Source: Anodontia alba
Taxonomy: Eukaryota > Mollusca > Bivalvia > Lucinida > Lucinidae
Length of the DNA: 64,000 nucleotides
Direction of reading: 5' to 3'
NCBI GenBank assembly: GCA_964016985.1
Contig: OZ024834.1
Location: 85,369,723 to 85,433,722 of the forward strand
The notes below the pieces were generated by a model that worked only from the letters and a program-made list of their open reading frames with translations, made no database searches and had not been told where the DNA came from. The position numbers and the translations under genes are program-made. Of the stretch, positions 47,073 through 56,524 are shown in pieces. The first letter of the stretch is position 1. Every line of letters starts with the position of its first letter.

Positions 47073-48754
47073 CCCTGGTTTTCATAGAATTTCCATGTTT
47101 CTTGGTTTAATTTTATTTTTTATGACACTTTGGCGTAAAATAAAAAACATGTTTCAGGTTTAATACTCGACCAAGGCTACCGGTAATTTTTCACCACCGA
47201 CCCTAAAGTTTTTTTGAGGGTGTTTGGCCATATTGTTTTCCTATTGACCCCATATAAAAACTTTTAACAAACGAAAGTTTTCCAACCTACCATCCCTATT
47301 TGAAATTCCATGTAACCTGAAACATGCACATAATTTTATTGGCCGTATTGAAGCTGCCTCTTGACAAACTCTGTCTTAAGTTATAATTATGCAAGCTTTA
47401 ATCCTGGTCATGCTGATCCTGGATCTGGGCCAGGGTATGCCCAGCCTTTGCAAACAGTGCAGATCCAGGTCATTTGGCTTCTTTAGAAGCCAACTGATCT
47501 GGATCTACACTTTTTGTCCTTCAGTATGTGAATTTGTATCAACACAATTGATCAAGTTTTTTTTGTTTCTCCACAAAAAAAATGTAGTTACTCGGTAGTA
47601 CCTTGGCAAGATGCTTTTATTGAGTGCCCAAGACATACATTGATATGGAGAAATAAGCGAAATATGAACTATGTTGAAAATGAAGTGCAATAACTACAGC
47701 AATGACATGAATGCAGGCTGATCTACATCTCCCCAGTTTGCATAAATGAAGGATCTTACACTCATGGTCATATCATTTGAAGTTTATGAAACACGCTTTG
47801 GCGAGTTTCATAAATTTCATATGAAATAACCATGAGTGTAAGATTCTGTTTATCATATGGCCATTTTAAATTGGATTTTATTGCCTTTGAAGTTGACAAT
47901 TGTTCAACAGAAAATGCACGGTTGACATGAGCGTCGTCAAAGTATTATGTAATGTGTGGTCATACAATTTTTATGACATGACATTACGCCACTGAATAAC
48001 AGTGTCATTTTATGATAATATGTGGTAAGGTACTGTTTTAATTTCATACTATCATACTTCTCTTATTGTACTTTCAGAATTTTGTTGTGTGCCAAACCAA
48101 GAGTCTAGCAACTTAGACATACTGGAGCTGGGGAGTTCCTCAAACACAATACTGAGTCCTTCTCTCAGCAGTCCACTATATTCTTCATTGGAAAGTTCCA
48201 ATGACATTGGAACTGAATTACAACTTGGTACTCCCATTACTAGCCCGGTACCACAAACATCGGCTCTCTTCAATTCAAACAGTCCGAGTGCAAAGAAGAA
48301 ATCCAAAAAGCACACTAAAAGAAACACAGTGGATATTGAAAATCAAGCAGCATTAGACAAAATTGAGCTTTGTGGTAATAAATGTGGCAATGGGGAACCT
48401 GTTGCAGAGTGGACACCAAGCTGGGAAGATTGTGAAACTGTGGTAGTGTCTCCAGGTCAACAAACATCCAGAATGTATGTGCTGGGCTATCCTTTTAAAT
48501 TACAAAATCAAGATATGATGACTGGGTTAATAGATGACATTGATTTGTTGGAGTGTACTGATTATAATGAACCAAATGAATTTTACACAACATTCAGTAA
48601 CATAACTGGAGTTTTGAAGAGCATTGAGAACTGTTCCAGTGACACATCAAGTAGTGAGGGAAATCTGAGTGATATTGATATCATTGCAGAATTCAGCAAG
48701 TCATCCGGTCATAGCTCACCAAGTGATATTAGTCCCACAATGATATTTGGTTAA
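31937..48754 (+). CDS. Divergent forkhead-box transcription factor, nine exons
   Basis: Exons at 31937-32288, 33576-33676, 34513-34762, 36970-37078, 38009-38063, 40336-40486, 43979-44082, 45767-45926 and 48078-48754 join in frame through GT-AG introns to 652 codons. A winged-helix (forkhead) domain spans about 238-335: KPPNKLVELVAQAV, SPDGLLQVQQIYIYL, YPYFRYMERG, WRSSIRHALYQKWFRKI, KGCYWTI. N-terminal part: AT-hook-like KKGRPKK (66-72), basic GRKRRE (86-91), charged helix (127-146), KKRRR (204-208). C-terminal part: Ser/Pro-rich, a Lys cluster (500-509), then an acidic Ser-rich tail. Usual forkhead consensus is W-x-N-S-I-R-H-N-L; here Asn is Ser and the second Asn is Ala, with about four extra residues before the Trp. 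It is predicted to bind DNA in the nucleus. Subclass uncertain (FoxM/N/R-like wing or a spiralian-specific class). The true start may lie in an upstream exon. Confidence 0.88.
32289..33575. other. Forkhead intron 1, no repeat family recognised
   Basis: Apart from a C-rich patch near 32611-32627 and 'gactatatatcccaatttta' near 33185, I see no element or exon in it. Confidence 0.45.
33576..33676 (+). CDS. Forkhead gene, exon 2
   Basis: Acceptor TTCATTTAG, donor AAG|GTATGG. Encodes ATTTVTVLNREEWEKRKRS and on to ENLLTK (residues 118-151), highly basic and probably helical. Confidence 0.8.
34513..34762 (+). CDS. Forkhead gene, exon 3
   Basis: Acceptor CTTTTCAACAG, donor TTAG|GTATAG. Residues 152-234: acidic start, YVLPEYDSVPRAPTRVEE, then AVRKKRRRNYG. 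Confidence 0.85.
34780..35056. repeat. Degenerate TTAA-MITE, family T1
   Basis: Contains 'gcaaacagtataaatctaga', 'ctagatctacagtgtttgtc', 'aagtaatctgattgg' and 'agcatggtaagggttaat' in T1 order. The left end is badly decayed. Confidence 0.55.
35300..35470 (+). repeat. Family-P dispersed repeat
   Basis: Polypyrimidine body, then 'aagggttgacgtgtcgttaa' and 'accccagcacaatcaatc' tail, in forkhead intron 3. Confidence 0.65.
35676..35830. repeat. Reiterated 'tattggcc' patch
   Basis: 'gtattggc(c)(t/c)agtttt' words recur four to five times in both orders. Family unknown. Confidence 0.45.
36026..36108. repeat. Foldback, 'CTGCTGTATT' type
   Basis: Outer arms GCCCAGTGACAGG / CCTGTAACTGGGC and inner arms TCTGCTGTATT / AATACAGCAGA, with a GC-rich middle 'cttggcctttggcctcggg'. 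Confidence 0.65.
36450..36663. mobile_element. TTAA-MITE, family T1
   Basis: TTAACCTGAGTCCTGCTGA at the left and TCAGCAGGACAAGGGTTAA at the right. The interior has a family-H hairpin and 'aagtaatctgattggctga'. Intron 3 of the forkhead gene. Confidence 0.8.
36831..36897. mobile_element. F1 foldback, imperfect centre
   Basis: Arms 'catatgttgtgggtactcat' and complement; the core reads GCACCTCAGCGAGTCAC with mismatches. Confidence 0.75.
36970..37078 (+). CDS. Forkhead gene, exon 4 (helices 1-2)
   Basis: Acceptor TTTATTTTCCAG, donor CA|GTAAGT. Encodes TRLIKPPNKLVELVAQAV to QQIYIYL, the forkhead start and its first two helices. Confidence 0.9.
37441..37650. mobile_element. F3 foldback element
   Basis: Arms pass through 'cagaaaataggttttgacat' and 'tgcatgaaatttcaaagcct', centre near 37545; forkhead intron 4. 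Confidence 0.75.
38009..38063 (+). CDS. Forkhead gene, exon 5 (turn before recognition helix)
   Basis: A 55-nt micro-exon, acceptor TTTATTCCAG, donor AGG|GTAATA. Encodes NRYPYFRYMERGAINSWR. Confidence 0.9.
38390..39440. repeat. Degenerate tandem repeat in forkhead intron 5
   Basis: Loosely repeated words ('aactatacatttctatgtga' / 'ggctatacatttctgttgg', 'aagaccctgcagttatgatc' / 'aggaccctccagttacaatc') about 0.75 kb apart. Half an F1 foldback (about 38880-38960) is embedded. Confidence 0.5.
39545..39566. repeat. Poly-A run
   Basis: Twenty-odd A in forkhead intron 5. Confidence 0.9.
39798..39867. repeat. Family-H hairpin
   Basis: 'gcaaacaaagtagacccaga' faces 'tagggtctacactgtttgcc'; loop 'cggacaccacattctatggcat'-like, itself partly palindromic. 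Confidence 0.7.
40336..40486 (+). CDS. Forkhead gene, exon 6 (recognition helix and wing)
   Basis: Acceptor TTTTCTTTTCAG, donor ATAG|GTAAAA. Encodes SSIRHALYQKWFRKIRFDL, then CKGCYWTINHKSSPKEW. Confidence 0.92.
40560..40660. repeat. Half F1 foldback
   Basis: One arm only: 'tttctccacaaaaac', 'gtggatacttattagagc', then 'cctcttacctagagctct', the outer end of the same family without the second arm. Confidence 0.55.
41036..41152. mobile_element. F1 foldback, full
   Basis: Core AGCGCCTCACCGAGGCGCTT; arms to TTTTCTTATTTCTCCA / TGGAGAACTAAGAAAAAT. Outer inverted words TAGGTCTCGATAAG and CTTATCAAGACCTA (41007-41020 and 41178-41191) bound a larger element. Confidence 0.85.
41255..41340. repeat. Family-H hairpin, partly duplicated loop
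   Basis: 'gcaaacagtgtagacccaga' and 'atgatctaagtctgtgctg'; the loop holds two 'ga(a)tgt(a/g)gc' words. Confidence 0.6.
41386..41606. mobile_element. MITE with 'ATAACACGG' repeats
   Basis: Ends ACAACCTCTTTATAACA and the complement of TTTTTATAACA...ACAACAAAC. The inside repeats 'ataacacggtt' and a perfect inner hairpin 'gaaaaatgac.ataaatagtcatttttc' lies at about 41472-41501. Confidence 0.65.
41919..41968. repeat. Family-H hairpin
   Basis: 'gcaaacagtgtaga' / 'tctacactatttgc' with flanks 'gacaaacaggcctg' and 'tcatccagcaattttt' as in other longer copies. Confidence 0.65.
42482..42646. mobile_element. TA-flanked MITE, 'CAGTCAAA' ends
   Basis: Left CAGTCAAAGGCACCTGTATT, right complement CAGTCAAACCTGTGTTAAGC, TA on both sides (42480-42481 and 42647-42648). 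Forkhead intron 6. Confidence 0.75.
43289..43740. mobile_element. hAT-like MITE with a nested family-H MITE
   Basis: Ends carry 'aaggctggtac...gataatcgatt' and, inverted, 'cagagctgaagaaataatcg', with several AATCGATTA words. A family-H copy (43517-43584) lies within. The GGCTG plus ATCGATTA style resembles hAT MITEs; no clean target duplication seen. Confidence 0.5.
43863..43931. repeat. Family-H hairpin abutting exon 7
   Basis: 'gcaaactgtgtagactctga' / 'tgtctaaactgtttgca'. Its flank 'ggtctgtctgaataaataca' runs almost to the polypyrimidine tract of the exon 7 acceptor. Confidence 0.7.
43979..44082 (+). CDS. Forkhead gene, exon 7
   Basis: Acceptor ATATCTTCCAG, donor ACT|GTAGGT. Encodes SEEQMLLDSFAIQDTTHKKV and on to MTEENT. 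A family-H MITE ends only ~25-45 bp before the acceptor. Confidence 0.82.
44083..45766. other. Forkhead intron 7
   Basis: Holds 'ctccctagacgaggagggggag' near 44235 (end hairpin of a repeat), AAAT-rich simple sequence (44545-44580), a duplicated 'tgttttctatatttgtttttg' stretch (44580-44700), a G-rich patch (45000-45032) and family-P repeat (45150-45300). No coding exon seen. Confidence 0.5.
45150..45300 (+). repeat. Family-P dispersed repeat
   Basis: Polypyrimidine body and 'aagggttgacgtgtcattaa' tail; lacks the 'gggagacgacac' segment seen at 35410. Confidence 0.65.
45767..45926 (+). CDS. Forkhead gene, exon 8
   Basis: Acceptor CTATTTCACAG, donor GAAG|GTAAGC. Residues 375-427: AILAMAQDFGTHINDSYLS, SSDEIDVENHIPSPVKEPD, APDWLSE. 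Confidence 0.85.
46050..46160. repeat. Half F1 foldback, cut at the centre
   Basis: One arm runs 'tttcttatttctccaggaaa' to 'ctcattagaagtgcctcagc' and stops at the symmetry point, where unrelated 'ctcgtttggggtcag' begins. Confidence 0.7.
46673..46755. repeat. Perfect 39-bp hairpin, family F2
   Basis: Arms CAGAGAAAATAAAGCTTGGC... (46673-46711) and the exact complement (46717-46755), loop CTAGG; forkhead intron 8. Confidence 0.92.
47044..47072. repeat. Poly-A run
   Basis: Nearly thirty A in forkhead intron 8. Confidence 0.9.
47396..47690. repeat. Degenerate T1 MITE merged with F1 remnant
   Basis: 'ctggtcatgctgatcctgga', 'gcaaacagtgcagatccagg' and 'gatctggatctacac' (T1), followed by 'tttctccacaaaaaaaatg' and 'gagaaataagcgaaatatg' (F1 arms, badly decayed). 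Confidence 0.5.
47753..47844. repeat. Hairpin
   Basis: Arms ATCTTACACTCATGGT / ACCATGAGTGTAAGAT and inner TTTATGAAAC.C / G.GTTTCATAAA, loop 'gctttgg'. Confidence 0.8.
48078..48754 (+). CDS. Forkhead gene, terminal coding exon
   Basis: Acceptor TTGTACTTTCAG; ends in TAA. Residues 428-652: Ser/Leu-rich start, KKKSKKHTKR (500-509), WTPSWEDCETVVVSPGQQ, GYPFKLQNQDMM, and an acidic Ser-rich tail that could be an activation region. No close AATAAA; an ATTAAA stands at 49146-49151 inside a MITE. Confidence 0.88.
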
Positions 48755-49134
48755 GAAATGTAGGGTGATGTATGGTTGAGGTATAAGTGCATCTAGTAAA
48801 GCTAGCAGAGCTCATTTTAGTTTCACAATTGTATTAATGCTCTGATAATACTATTTTATAACAACCCATCTGAGTTCTTTAATTCTTAACCATACTTAAT
48901 AGGAGCAGATAAAATTTCAAGGGAGGTCACATTCCAAATTGTCGTGCTTCCCTTTTGAGAAAGTGTCACCTCTAATAGGAAAGATTTCGCTCCTCTTGGA
49001 AACAAATTCCTTCCTATAAGAGTAGATCTCTTCTCATAAGAAGCTTGGTATGCTGAGGAAAGCAAACAGGAAGTCATAAAAATTACCTCCCTGGTAATTC
49101 TACCAGGTGTATTAAGTTCCGTCATCTGTTTATC
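48755..49134. other. Forkhead 3' flank, probable 3' UTR
   Basis: No repeat recognised before 49135. The Ser-rich terminal exon's UTR presumably runs here, but no canonical AATAAA is visible. Confidence 0.4.
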
Positions 49135-49345
49135 ATATTTACCCTATTAAAGTATTGGGACACCTTATCTCCTTACCATACGTCCTAAAAGTTGAACAAG
49201 TCTTATTTTACTACCTGTTAATGTGTCTAAAATAGTGCTGGATGAGTGGCAAACAGTGTAGACCCTGATCAGACACTGCATTGTGCGGTGTTTGATCTGT
49301 GTCTACACTGTTTGCTTAGGGCCTATCAGTCCCAATATTTAGGGT
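49135..49345. mobile_element. Family-H MITE, long form
   Basis: Flanks 'accatacgtcctaaaagttg' and 'ctatcagtcccaatatttag' around a hairpin at 49249-49317 (GATCAGACACTGCATTGTGC side). Confidence 0.65.
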
Positions 49346-49479
49346 TATTACGGTACTGAATATTAAAATTTGAATGTCCATTTGACTACCTGTAAGGTTT
49401 CTAAAATTTTGTTATACATGTATAATGGAAAACTATGTAGACCCTTCTGAGGCAATTTGATTTATTTGGGTATATTATA

Positions 49480-49690
49480 TACGGTATTTAATTTAAGTAT
49501 CAGGACACCTCAACTCCTTACCATATTTGTTCCAAACTTCGAACAATTACAATGTACTACCCGATGTTGTGTCTAAATACTGCTGGATGAGTGGCAAACA
49601 GTGTAGATTCCGCATTCTGTGGCATCTCATTTGGGTCTACTCTGTTTGGTCAGGCCTGTCTGTCCAAATACATACTGTAAATACGGTAAA
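49480..49690. mobile_element. Family-H MITE, long form, next copy
   Basis: Same layout as 49135-49345, hairpin at 49594-49650 with the 5' arm shortened. Confidence 0.65.
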
Positions 49691-50150
49691 ATATACTTGG
49701 ACCTGTCTGTCTGAGTATTTACAGTATAGATCATGGTATATATATATATGCATTTGTTTTTTCTCCTTTTCTTTTCGTTTACAGATTATCATTTTAATGA
49801 TTTTTGTATAACTGCTATATTAAACTACATTGAAGCATGTGCCAGAATATTTATTACAGATGAACATATATCAGTATTGTTATGGCAACTTTTGAGCAAA
49901 GCAAAGCGCACATGCTCAGACCAGATTGCATACTGGCAATCAGTTAGAAAGAATATGCAGTTCATTTGGATATTTTTTGGACCTGGAATTTTAACAGGTA
50001 GACTTTGTATGCTCTGATTAGATCATTTGTGTGCAATGTATGGTCTGGGCTTGAGAAGTTTGCATTGTGCAGTTTGAAAAGGGATTTTATTGCTTTGCTT
50101 ATTTAATAGGTTCTGCAAAGTTTAATATTAATGACATTCAAATACTATAT

Positions 50151-50397
50151 GAGCCAGCACTCAACAAAGCCTATAATAAGACTTGTATGACAAGTACAAC
50201 AGGTGTTCATGTTCATCCTTCCTTGGATAGCCTGGAGACTGTAGAAAACACCACATGCGATCACCGAAGACTGATCAGCCTTCAGGCTGTCCACAGAGGG
50301 ATGAACAAGAATCCTTGCCATATTGGGTGGATGTACAGGTTGATCTGTCTTTGCTGGTCATACAGGTATTATTGTAGGTTTTGTCATGCACTGGCTC
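50151..50397. mobile_element. MITE with GAGCCAGC ends, family G
   Basis: GAGCCAGCACTCAACAAAGC at the left, complement of TTTTGTCATGCACTGGCTC at the right, flanked by ATAT on both sides. The inside contains 'gaagactgatcagcct'. Confidence 0.75.
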
Positions 50398-51242
50398 ATA
50401 TGTTTTTATTTTATACTTTCTAGGACTTCAAGCTATGAGGTACCGGTACATAGCATGACACAAAATCTTGTTTTAATTTTCACATTAATTGAAGATCTTA
50501 GAAATGTAATGCTATTTGATTTGCACCAAAGATGGTCTTCTGTCATATACAAATAGTGGTGGCACATAGGAAAGAATGAAGTACATTAGATTATTGATGT
50601 ATCGCAGAGTAGTGTTGTTTTGCATAATATACTGTTTGTTTAGAACTTTAGTTTAGCCTATGCTATATAACAAGGATTTAGACCTGATCTCGGCCTTGTA
50701 AGTCCAATTGCATAAAACTAGTTATCCACACAAAATCATGTTGTCCAGAAAAAATCAAGTTGCAAAAGCAAACTATTACATACAATCAGGTCTCAAGAAA
50801 ATATTCCTTCTGATTTTGAACTGCTGATATTTGCTAGTATTGGGCAGGTCTACCTTTAAGCAGACCATCATGCTATTAAAAGAGTCCCCTGAAGATAGAA
50901 CAGTCTTCTTTGTAATTCTAGAACAGACTTTTTTGCAGTTCTTCCTGTTCAAGATACCCCTTTTTGTCATATTGCCATTTGAATATATTTTATGAAGCCT
51001 AAATTTACCACAAAAAAAAAGACAAAAATTTTATCCCTTGTTTAAAAAAAGTGTAACTGCATGAGATATTTTTTTTTTTCATCTTAGTAAATTCTCCTGT
51101 AAAAGGTCATCACTGCAAACTGCTATAACCAATTTTAGACTGAATAAACTCCCTGCACTATTTATTGGACGAGTCAAATTTCAGTTTTGGTATGTCAGGC
51201 TATGTGATTTAGATATTCCTAGAGAAAACTGGCTAAACTATT

Positions 51243-51312
51243 TGCAAACAATGTAGACCTTGATCAGAGCCACATTCTGTAGCATCTCTGATCTAAGTCT
51301 GCACTGTTTGCC
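51243..51312. repeat. Family-H hairpin
   Basis: 'gcaaacaatgtagaccttga' / 'ctaagtctgcactgtttgcc'. Confidence 0.65.
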
Positions 51313-51329
51313 AATTAACCTTTTGGAGG

Positions 51330-52630
51330 TCTCCAGACTAAAATCGGTTTATACCATGACCTTGAAAGAGAAGCAATTCACTCCGTAGAAAATAAAAAGA
51401 GTACTGTACATCTAGCAGAAGCCAGTAACGTATACAAATTTAATTAGTGCTGTCAGAGGATTTTACTATAGCCCTGCTATAGTGCTATCAAAGGAGAAAG
51501 ACAAAAAAGTGTAAAAAGTTCAGGCCAAAAAAAACATCCAAATTTACATAGGTTAAGATTTTTTTTTTTTTTTTAAATAACACTAAACAAAAAGTGGATG
51601 CACATCTTCATTCCATGTAGGATATATCTGAAAACTTTCAAAATGATCAGTGCAAAGGTGTAAGGGGAGTTGATTTCTCAAAGTACTCTTTGTCTATAGT
51701 TGAACATAGAATTTTCAGGTTCAAATCCAAACAGTCAAAAAAGTGACGGGAAAAAAAAATTGTATAAAAATCGAATGCATATCCTCAATCCATTGAGAAG
51801 ATGTAGGAGGAGTCGATTTCACAAAATATACCAACTGTCTGTAGTTGACCATCGCTTTTCAGGCTAAAATTTGACTATCTGAACAGCTGAAAAAAAAATG
51901 AGAAAAAATCATTGAAAGATTGTACCAAAACCACATGCACAGCTTCATACCATGTAGCAACCACTTGCAGTTTCCAAACAAACAATGCAAAGCTGTAAGA
52001 GGAGTTGATTTCACAAAGTACCCATTGTCTATATAGTCTAATAGAATTTTAGCCAAAAAAACAACTTAAAAGTTTACAAAGCTGAAAAAGTGAGAAAAAG
52101 ATGATCAGAAAAGCATAGGAAAAACACTTGCACATCTTCATGCAGAAAACAAATGCAAAGTTTTAAAACATTGGTGCAATATGTAAGTGGAGTTGATTTA
52201 ACCAAGTACCCACTTCCTATAAAATATAATAGCATTTTTGGGGAAAAGGTGACCTTTAAAGTTAACAAAGCAAAAAAAAAAAGTTAGAAAAAAATGATAA
52301 TTAACCCTTGTCCTGATTCTGAAGCCAACAGATCTGGATCTGCAGTGTTTGGCAGTCAGTAAGTGAATTTGTATTAACAGCCTGGATCAAGTAATCTGAT
52401 TGGCTGAAAATAAGAAGTGGGTGTGGCATATTAATTTATTCAGCATGACAAGTGTTAAAGCCTGAAAAAAAAAACACATGCATGTCTTCACTCCATGAAC
52501 AAAACATCTTCACTCCATGTAGAAAACATCTGCAGTTTCAAAATAATTGGTACAAAGATGTATGAGAGTTGATTTTACAAACTATCCACTGCAAAGTGTT
52601 TCAGAATTCTTGAATGCCTGACAGAGCAAA
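51330..52630. repeat. Degenerate ~190-bp tandem repeat with a T1 insertion
   Basis: 'ggagttgatttcacaaagta' recurs about every 190 bp (51667, 51808, 51992, 52190, 52565) with 'gcacatcttcat' words. A shortened T1 MITE sits at 52301-52458. Confidence 0.65.
52301..52458. mobile_element. TTAA-MITE family T1, left part deleted inside
   Basis: TTAACCCTTGTCCTG at the left and CAGCATGACAAGTGTTAA at the right; one hairpin arm is missing. Confidence 0.65.
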
Positions 52631-52708
52631 TCCAGTATAACCCATTTTTTTTTCAAAGTCGGGCTATAATAATCCACTATAAATCATAGACCATCAGGAG
52701 CTGGCTGC

Positions 52709-52922
52709 TTAACCCTTGTCCTGCTGAACCCAGATATACCCTGCCTTTGCAAACAGTGTAGATCGAGATCAGTTGGCTTCTGAAGAAGCCAGCTGATCTG
52801 GATCTGCACTGTTTGCTATTAAGTATGTAAATTTATAGCAACGATCCCAATCAAGTAATCTGATTGGCTGAAAATTAAAAATGGGTTTGACATCTTAATT
52901 TATTCAGCAGGAGAAGGGTTAA
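52709..52922. mobile_element. TTAA-MITE family T1, best copy
   Basis: TTAACCCTTGTCCTGCTGAA and its near-complement TTCAGCAGGAGAAGGGTTAA form the ends. The hairpin 'gtgtagatcgagatcagttg' / 'ctgatctggatctgcactg' has core GGCTTCTGAAGAAGCC. Confidence 0.85.
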
Positions 52923-53429
52923 ATTGTGATTTTATTGTATTTCTTAAACCATTTAGCGGCTGAATACATCGTACTTGAAGTAATAAAGAAACAAAATGTG
53001 GAATGTGTATGTGAATTTTATTTTCATATTTTATACCCCCAATGGATTTTATTTCATTAAACTTGATTTTTCTGCATCAGATAATTTCTGATTAGATTTT
53101 GTCCCGTCATAGCTCAAAATTTTCATTGATAATAAAATGCCATGCAAAAGTGTCTTTTTAAGTGATGAAAAGAGAATAGTCTGGGCTATCACTATTTGTG
53201 TATAATGCAGAGGTCCCTATATGACATTCAAAGTTTTATTTTACACACCTATGATTTTTATTTCAGAGAATGTGTAATGTTTCTTTTTTATTTGTGTATT
53301 TAAATCACAGTGAAATTATTTAAAATAATGACACAAATGTTTCTTTTTTTATTTTTAGAGCACCTGATGAAGCTCAGGATGAACTGTAATAATCACTTTT
53401 TGTCCTTTGTCCAGGCATCCATTTTTATA

Positions 53430-54620
53430 CCCCGCCACACGATATTGATGGGCTAGTATGGCTTCAGGTTGGTTGTCTGTGTGTCCGTCCGTCTGTCATA
53501 CGTCTGTTATCTGCCCGAGACATGCCCATATTTTCGTTTCCGGACGATAACTTGAGTAAATATCAATGGATTTCTGTCAAACTTGGTATGTGCATTGATA
53601 TTGTGGAGATCTGGTTTGGGATTGCTAATGGGCAAAGTTCGACAGTTTATGAGGTTATGGAGTTATCTGCCCGAGACATGCCCATATTTTTGTTGGTTTT
53701 CGAGCAATAACTTGTAGAGTAAATGTTGATGGCTTGTCACCAAACTCATGGGGTATTATGCTTGTGGTGCTTTTATTAAACAACATTTCTGAAACCATTG
53801 AAGTGATTTGAACCTAATCTGGTAGATATATTGCTTGGGTAAGGGAAATTCAAGTCAGTACTTGTACTGACCGGCCGTTTTGCTTGGTTGCCATAGCAAT
53901 ATGAAATGTCTAGACTTGTAATGACAAAATGGTTAAATAAGAGGACAGATTTAGTGGCTTGAAGTTAAACTTAACACTAATATATTTTGTTTGTTACTTT
54001 ACCAAGATTATATTTTTCATGCCCAATTTCTGTTTTACTTTGCAATATAGTAGTTTTAAAATAGGATTTTTTAAATAACCTGAACAAGAACTGAACAAAT
54101 GATAGCTAAATTTAACATGGCAGTAATGATCCTTGTTTGGCTTTCTACCAAATTTATGCTTTTTGTGACAATCAGGTAATATCACTGATTGCCATGCAGT
54201 GGAAAAGTCCTGTAGCCTTATACATGTATTTGGAACCAGATTAAATGAAAATGAAACTGAAAATGGAAAAATGGTTAAAAGAAGACATCTTCATAATTGA
54301 TGGATACTTGATTTTTAACTTTGGCTGAATATTCTTTGTGTGAGCCTGTAACAAGTTTATGTTTTTAGGCCCATTAGTTGTCATGGTATTAGTTATTTTA
54401 AAATAGGAACTCTTTGAATGACATCACCAAAAGCACTGAAGTGATTTCAGCCAAACTTGGCTGTAATAATCCATGAGTTGGTCTCTACCATGTTTCTGTT
54501 GTTTGTGCCAGTTTGAATGATTGCCATGGAAACCTAAAGGTTATAGATTTATGATAGGATGATTAAAGTACATCTTCATAACTATGACTCAGTATGTATA
54601 CATTTCTACAGGGATGGGAG
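53430..54620. mobile_element. (GGAC)n-type repeat element, reverse orientation, with degenerate body
   Basis: Starts 'ataccccgccacacgatatt', then 'gtgtccgtccgtctgtc'. A doubled segment with 'atctgcccgagacatgccca' (53511 and 53670) follows, then ~0.33 kb loosely repeated body words ('gaagtgattt.a.cc', 'ttgccat(a/g)g(c/a)a'). Mirrors 27900-28240. Confidence 0.6.
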
Positions 54621-54820
54621 ACTTCAGGATTAATCCAGATTTCCGGATTGAGAACTTTCATTTTAAGCATTAAATTTTGCTTTTACACTCGTTCACAAGG
54701 CCATCCTTTTATGTCAAAAGTAGTTTTATTGGTTTGAATTTATATGTCTTAAATAACTTCAAAAACTAATTATTAAACTAATTAGTAGTTGGACAGCACC
54801 AGGTAAGAGGGAGTATCCAC

Positions 54821-54943
54821 ATAATAATTTTCTTATTTCTCAATAAAAACATATGTTGTGGGTGCTCATTAGAAGCGCCTCCTCGAGGCGCTTCTAATGA
54901 GTACCCACAACATACGTTTTTATTGGGAAATAAGAAAAATATT
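54821..54943. mobile_element. F1 foldback, best copy
   Basis: Core AGCGCCTCCTCGAGGCGCTT; arms nearly perfect to ATAATTTTCTTATTTCTCAA and its complement. Confidence 0.88.
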
Positions 54944-55466
54944 AGGAGTTTTTGGACTGAATTTTTAGATTTCAGGATTGATTATTAGTGACTATTCTCA
55001 CCCCTGTTTCTAGTAATGACAGTAGGATGCATATCAGAATGCGTTTTCATGTCTACGTCATAATGCACTTCCTACAGTATGAAATCCTACAGACTACTAA
55101 ATGTTCAGAATTAATCCTAAATTCATTGTAACTCAAAGAGTAAACACTATGGTGCACTTGAATTCCATAATTAACACATAATGTTGAGATTTCCCCTGGC
55201 TTAAACACACCATAACAGCCAAATGGCTATATTCAGCACTTGTCAGCTAGAGTGCATATGCTAAGGTGAGCAGTTAGGCCCACATAAGCATCTTGTTCTT
55301 TCCGTGACAGAAACTTGTTGAAAAACAACTATTCAATATATGGAAGGAAAAAAAGAATAAGAAATTAAGTGAAATATGCATGTTCTATTTATTTCAGTCA
55401 TGAGATAAAAAAATAATAATGGAAAAAATTGCTATGTTTTTCAGCTTATTATTGATTTAATATATA

Positions 55467-55679
55467 GATTGACCAAGTTGACCTGTCACTTTGACATTTA
55501 CATTTAATATACAGAAAGATATATCCTCTATACAATTTAGGCATGACATCAGAAAATCCTGCATACCGTGTGAGATAGCTTGTTGCTCACTTTTACAGGT
55601 AATACCTATTTATATAGTAAATGTATACTTATGAATATTATAATAAAAAGATCAAAGTGACAGATCAATTTGGTCAGCC
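55467..55679. mobile_element. MITE with ~30-bp terminal inverted repeats
   Basis: Left 'gattgaccaagttgacctgt' plus CACTTTGAC; right end complement 'ggctgaccaaattgatctgt' plus CACTTTGAT. No coding capacity. Confidence 0.75.
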
Positions 55680-55738
55680 AAATGTTGGATGGTTTGTTGA
55701 AATACAACCAGATTGAATAATGGAGTTGAGCTAAAATT

Positions 55739-55960
55739 TTACATCACTGTCAACAGTCTTTCACTCAAGTTATGACAGTGTCTGGTTGTAACATTAGGAA
55801 CAGATGCCCTTTTATATTGCTGCCTCACTGCATTATTATATCCCAGACACATAAACATGCAACCAATCCTAGTTTTTCTTATAAATGTAGAGCACCTAGA
55901 GAAAGAGCAGCTGGTACAGGGAACCCTTTTTACACAATAGCATTTGTTCCCCAAAATGTT
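55739..55960 (-). repeat. S2 SINE relative, head missing
   Basis: Follows the body of the SINE at 12914-13261 ('acagtctttca', 'gacagtgtctgg', 'agaaagagcagctggtac') without the tRNA-like head. Confidence 0.65.
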
Positions 55961-56054
55961 GCCGTTAAAATGAATATGTTGTTGTATAGAATCCTTAAAT
56001 GCAGCTGAATGATATGTAACAAATGGCTTGTTTTATTTTCATTTCCTCATAGAC

Positions 56055-56121
56055 CATATGTTTTGGATATTTGTTAGAATTGCCTCATTGAGGCAATTCT
56101 AACAAATATCCAAATTATATA
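56055..56121. repeat. F1-related palindrome, short
   Basis: Arms 'ttggatatttgttagaattg' and complement, core GCCTCATTGAGGC; AT-richer than other F1 copies. Confidence 0.8.
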
Positions 56122-56169
56122 TCTATTGAAGTATTTAATACAATATTCTTTCATAATTTATAAGTAATT

Positions 56170-56262
56170 GTCACCTCTTGAGTGAAGGTTTCGTACTAGT
56201 CAGATCATCATAATATCTTGAGCAAAGGTTTCGTACCAGTCAGATTATCATAATAATTAATT
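56170..56262. repeat. Short tandem duplication
   Basis: 'gaaggtttcgtactagtcag' and 'aaaggtttcgtaccagtcag' units ~48 bp apart. Confidence 0.8.
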
Positions 56263-56314
56263 TTGTCATTGTATCAAGTGTCGGTATAAAGCGGTTTGAC
56301 TACCAATTTTAGAA

Positions 56315-56402
56315 TGTCTTAAGTATGACCCAGTTGTAGATTGAACCCACAACCTCTTATCTGAAAATTTGCGCTCACTACTGAGCCACTCAGACCAGTT
56401 TG
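56315..56402 (-). repeat. tRNA-derived SINE head
   Basis: Minus strand has box A TGGCTCAGTAGTGAGCGC and box B-like GGTTCAATCTA, then 'gggtcatactt' as at the S2 head-body join. Confidence 0.6.
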
Positions 56403-56524
56403 AGTAATGAAGAAAACTGGAAGAAATTTGATAAATGTATTGGTGTAATGTAGCAGTAGTCAATTCATTAGAGTGGCAGTCTAAAAAGATGGTTGATGTA
56501 TAAAAGATTGCTGATTTTTCAATA

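Noticed and set aside
48089..48754. 221-codon frame as a separate single-exon gene
   Set aside because: It has no ATG at its apparent start; a strong acceptor at 48077 and matching phase make it the last forkhead exon.
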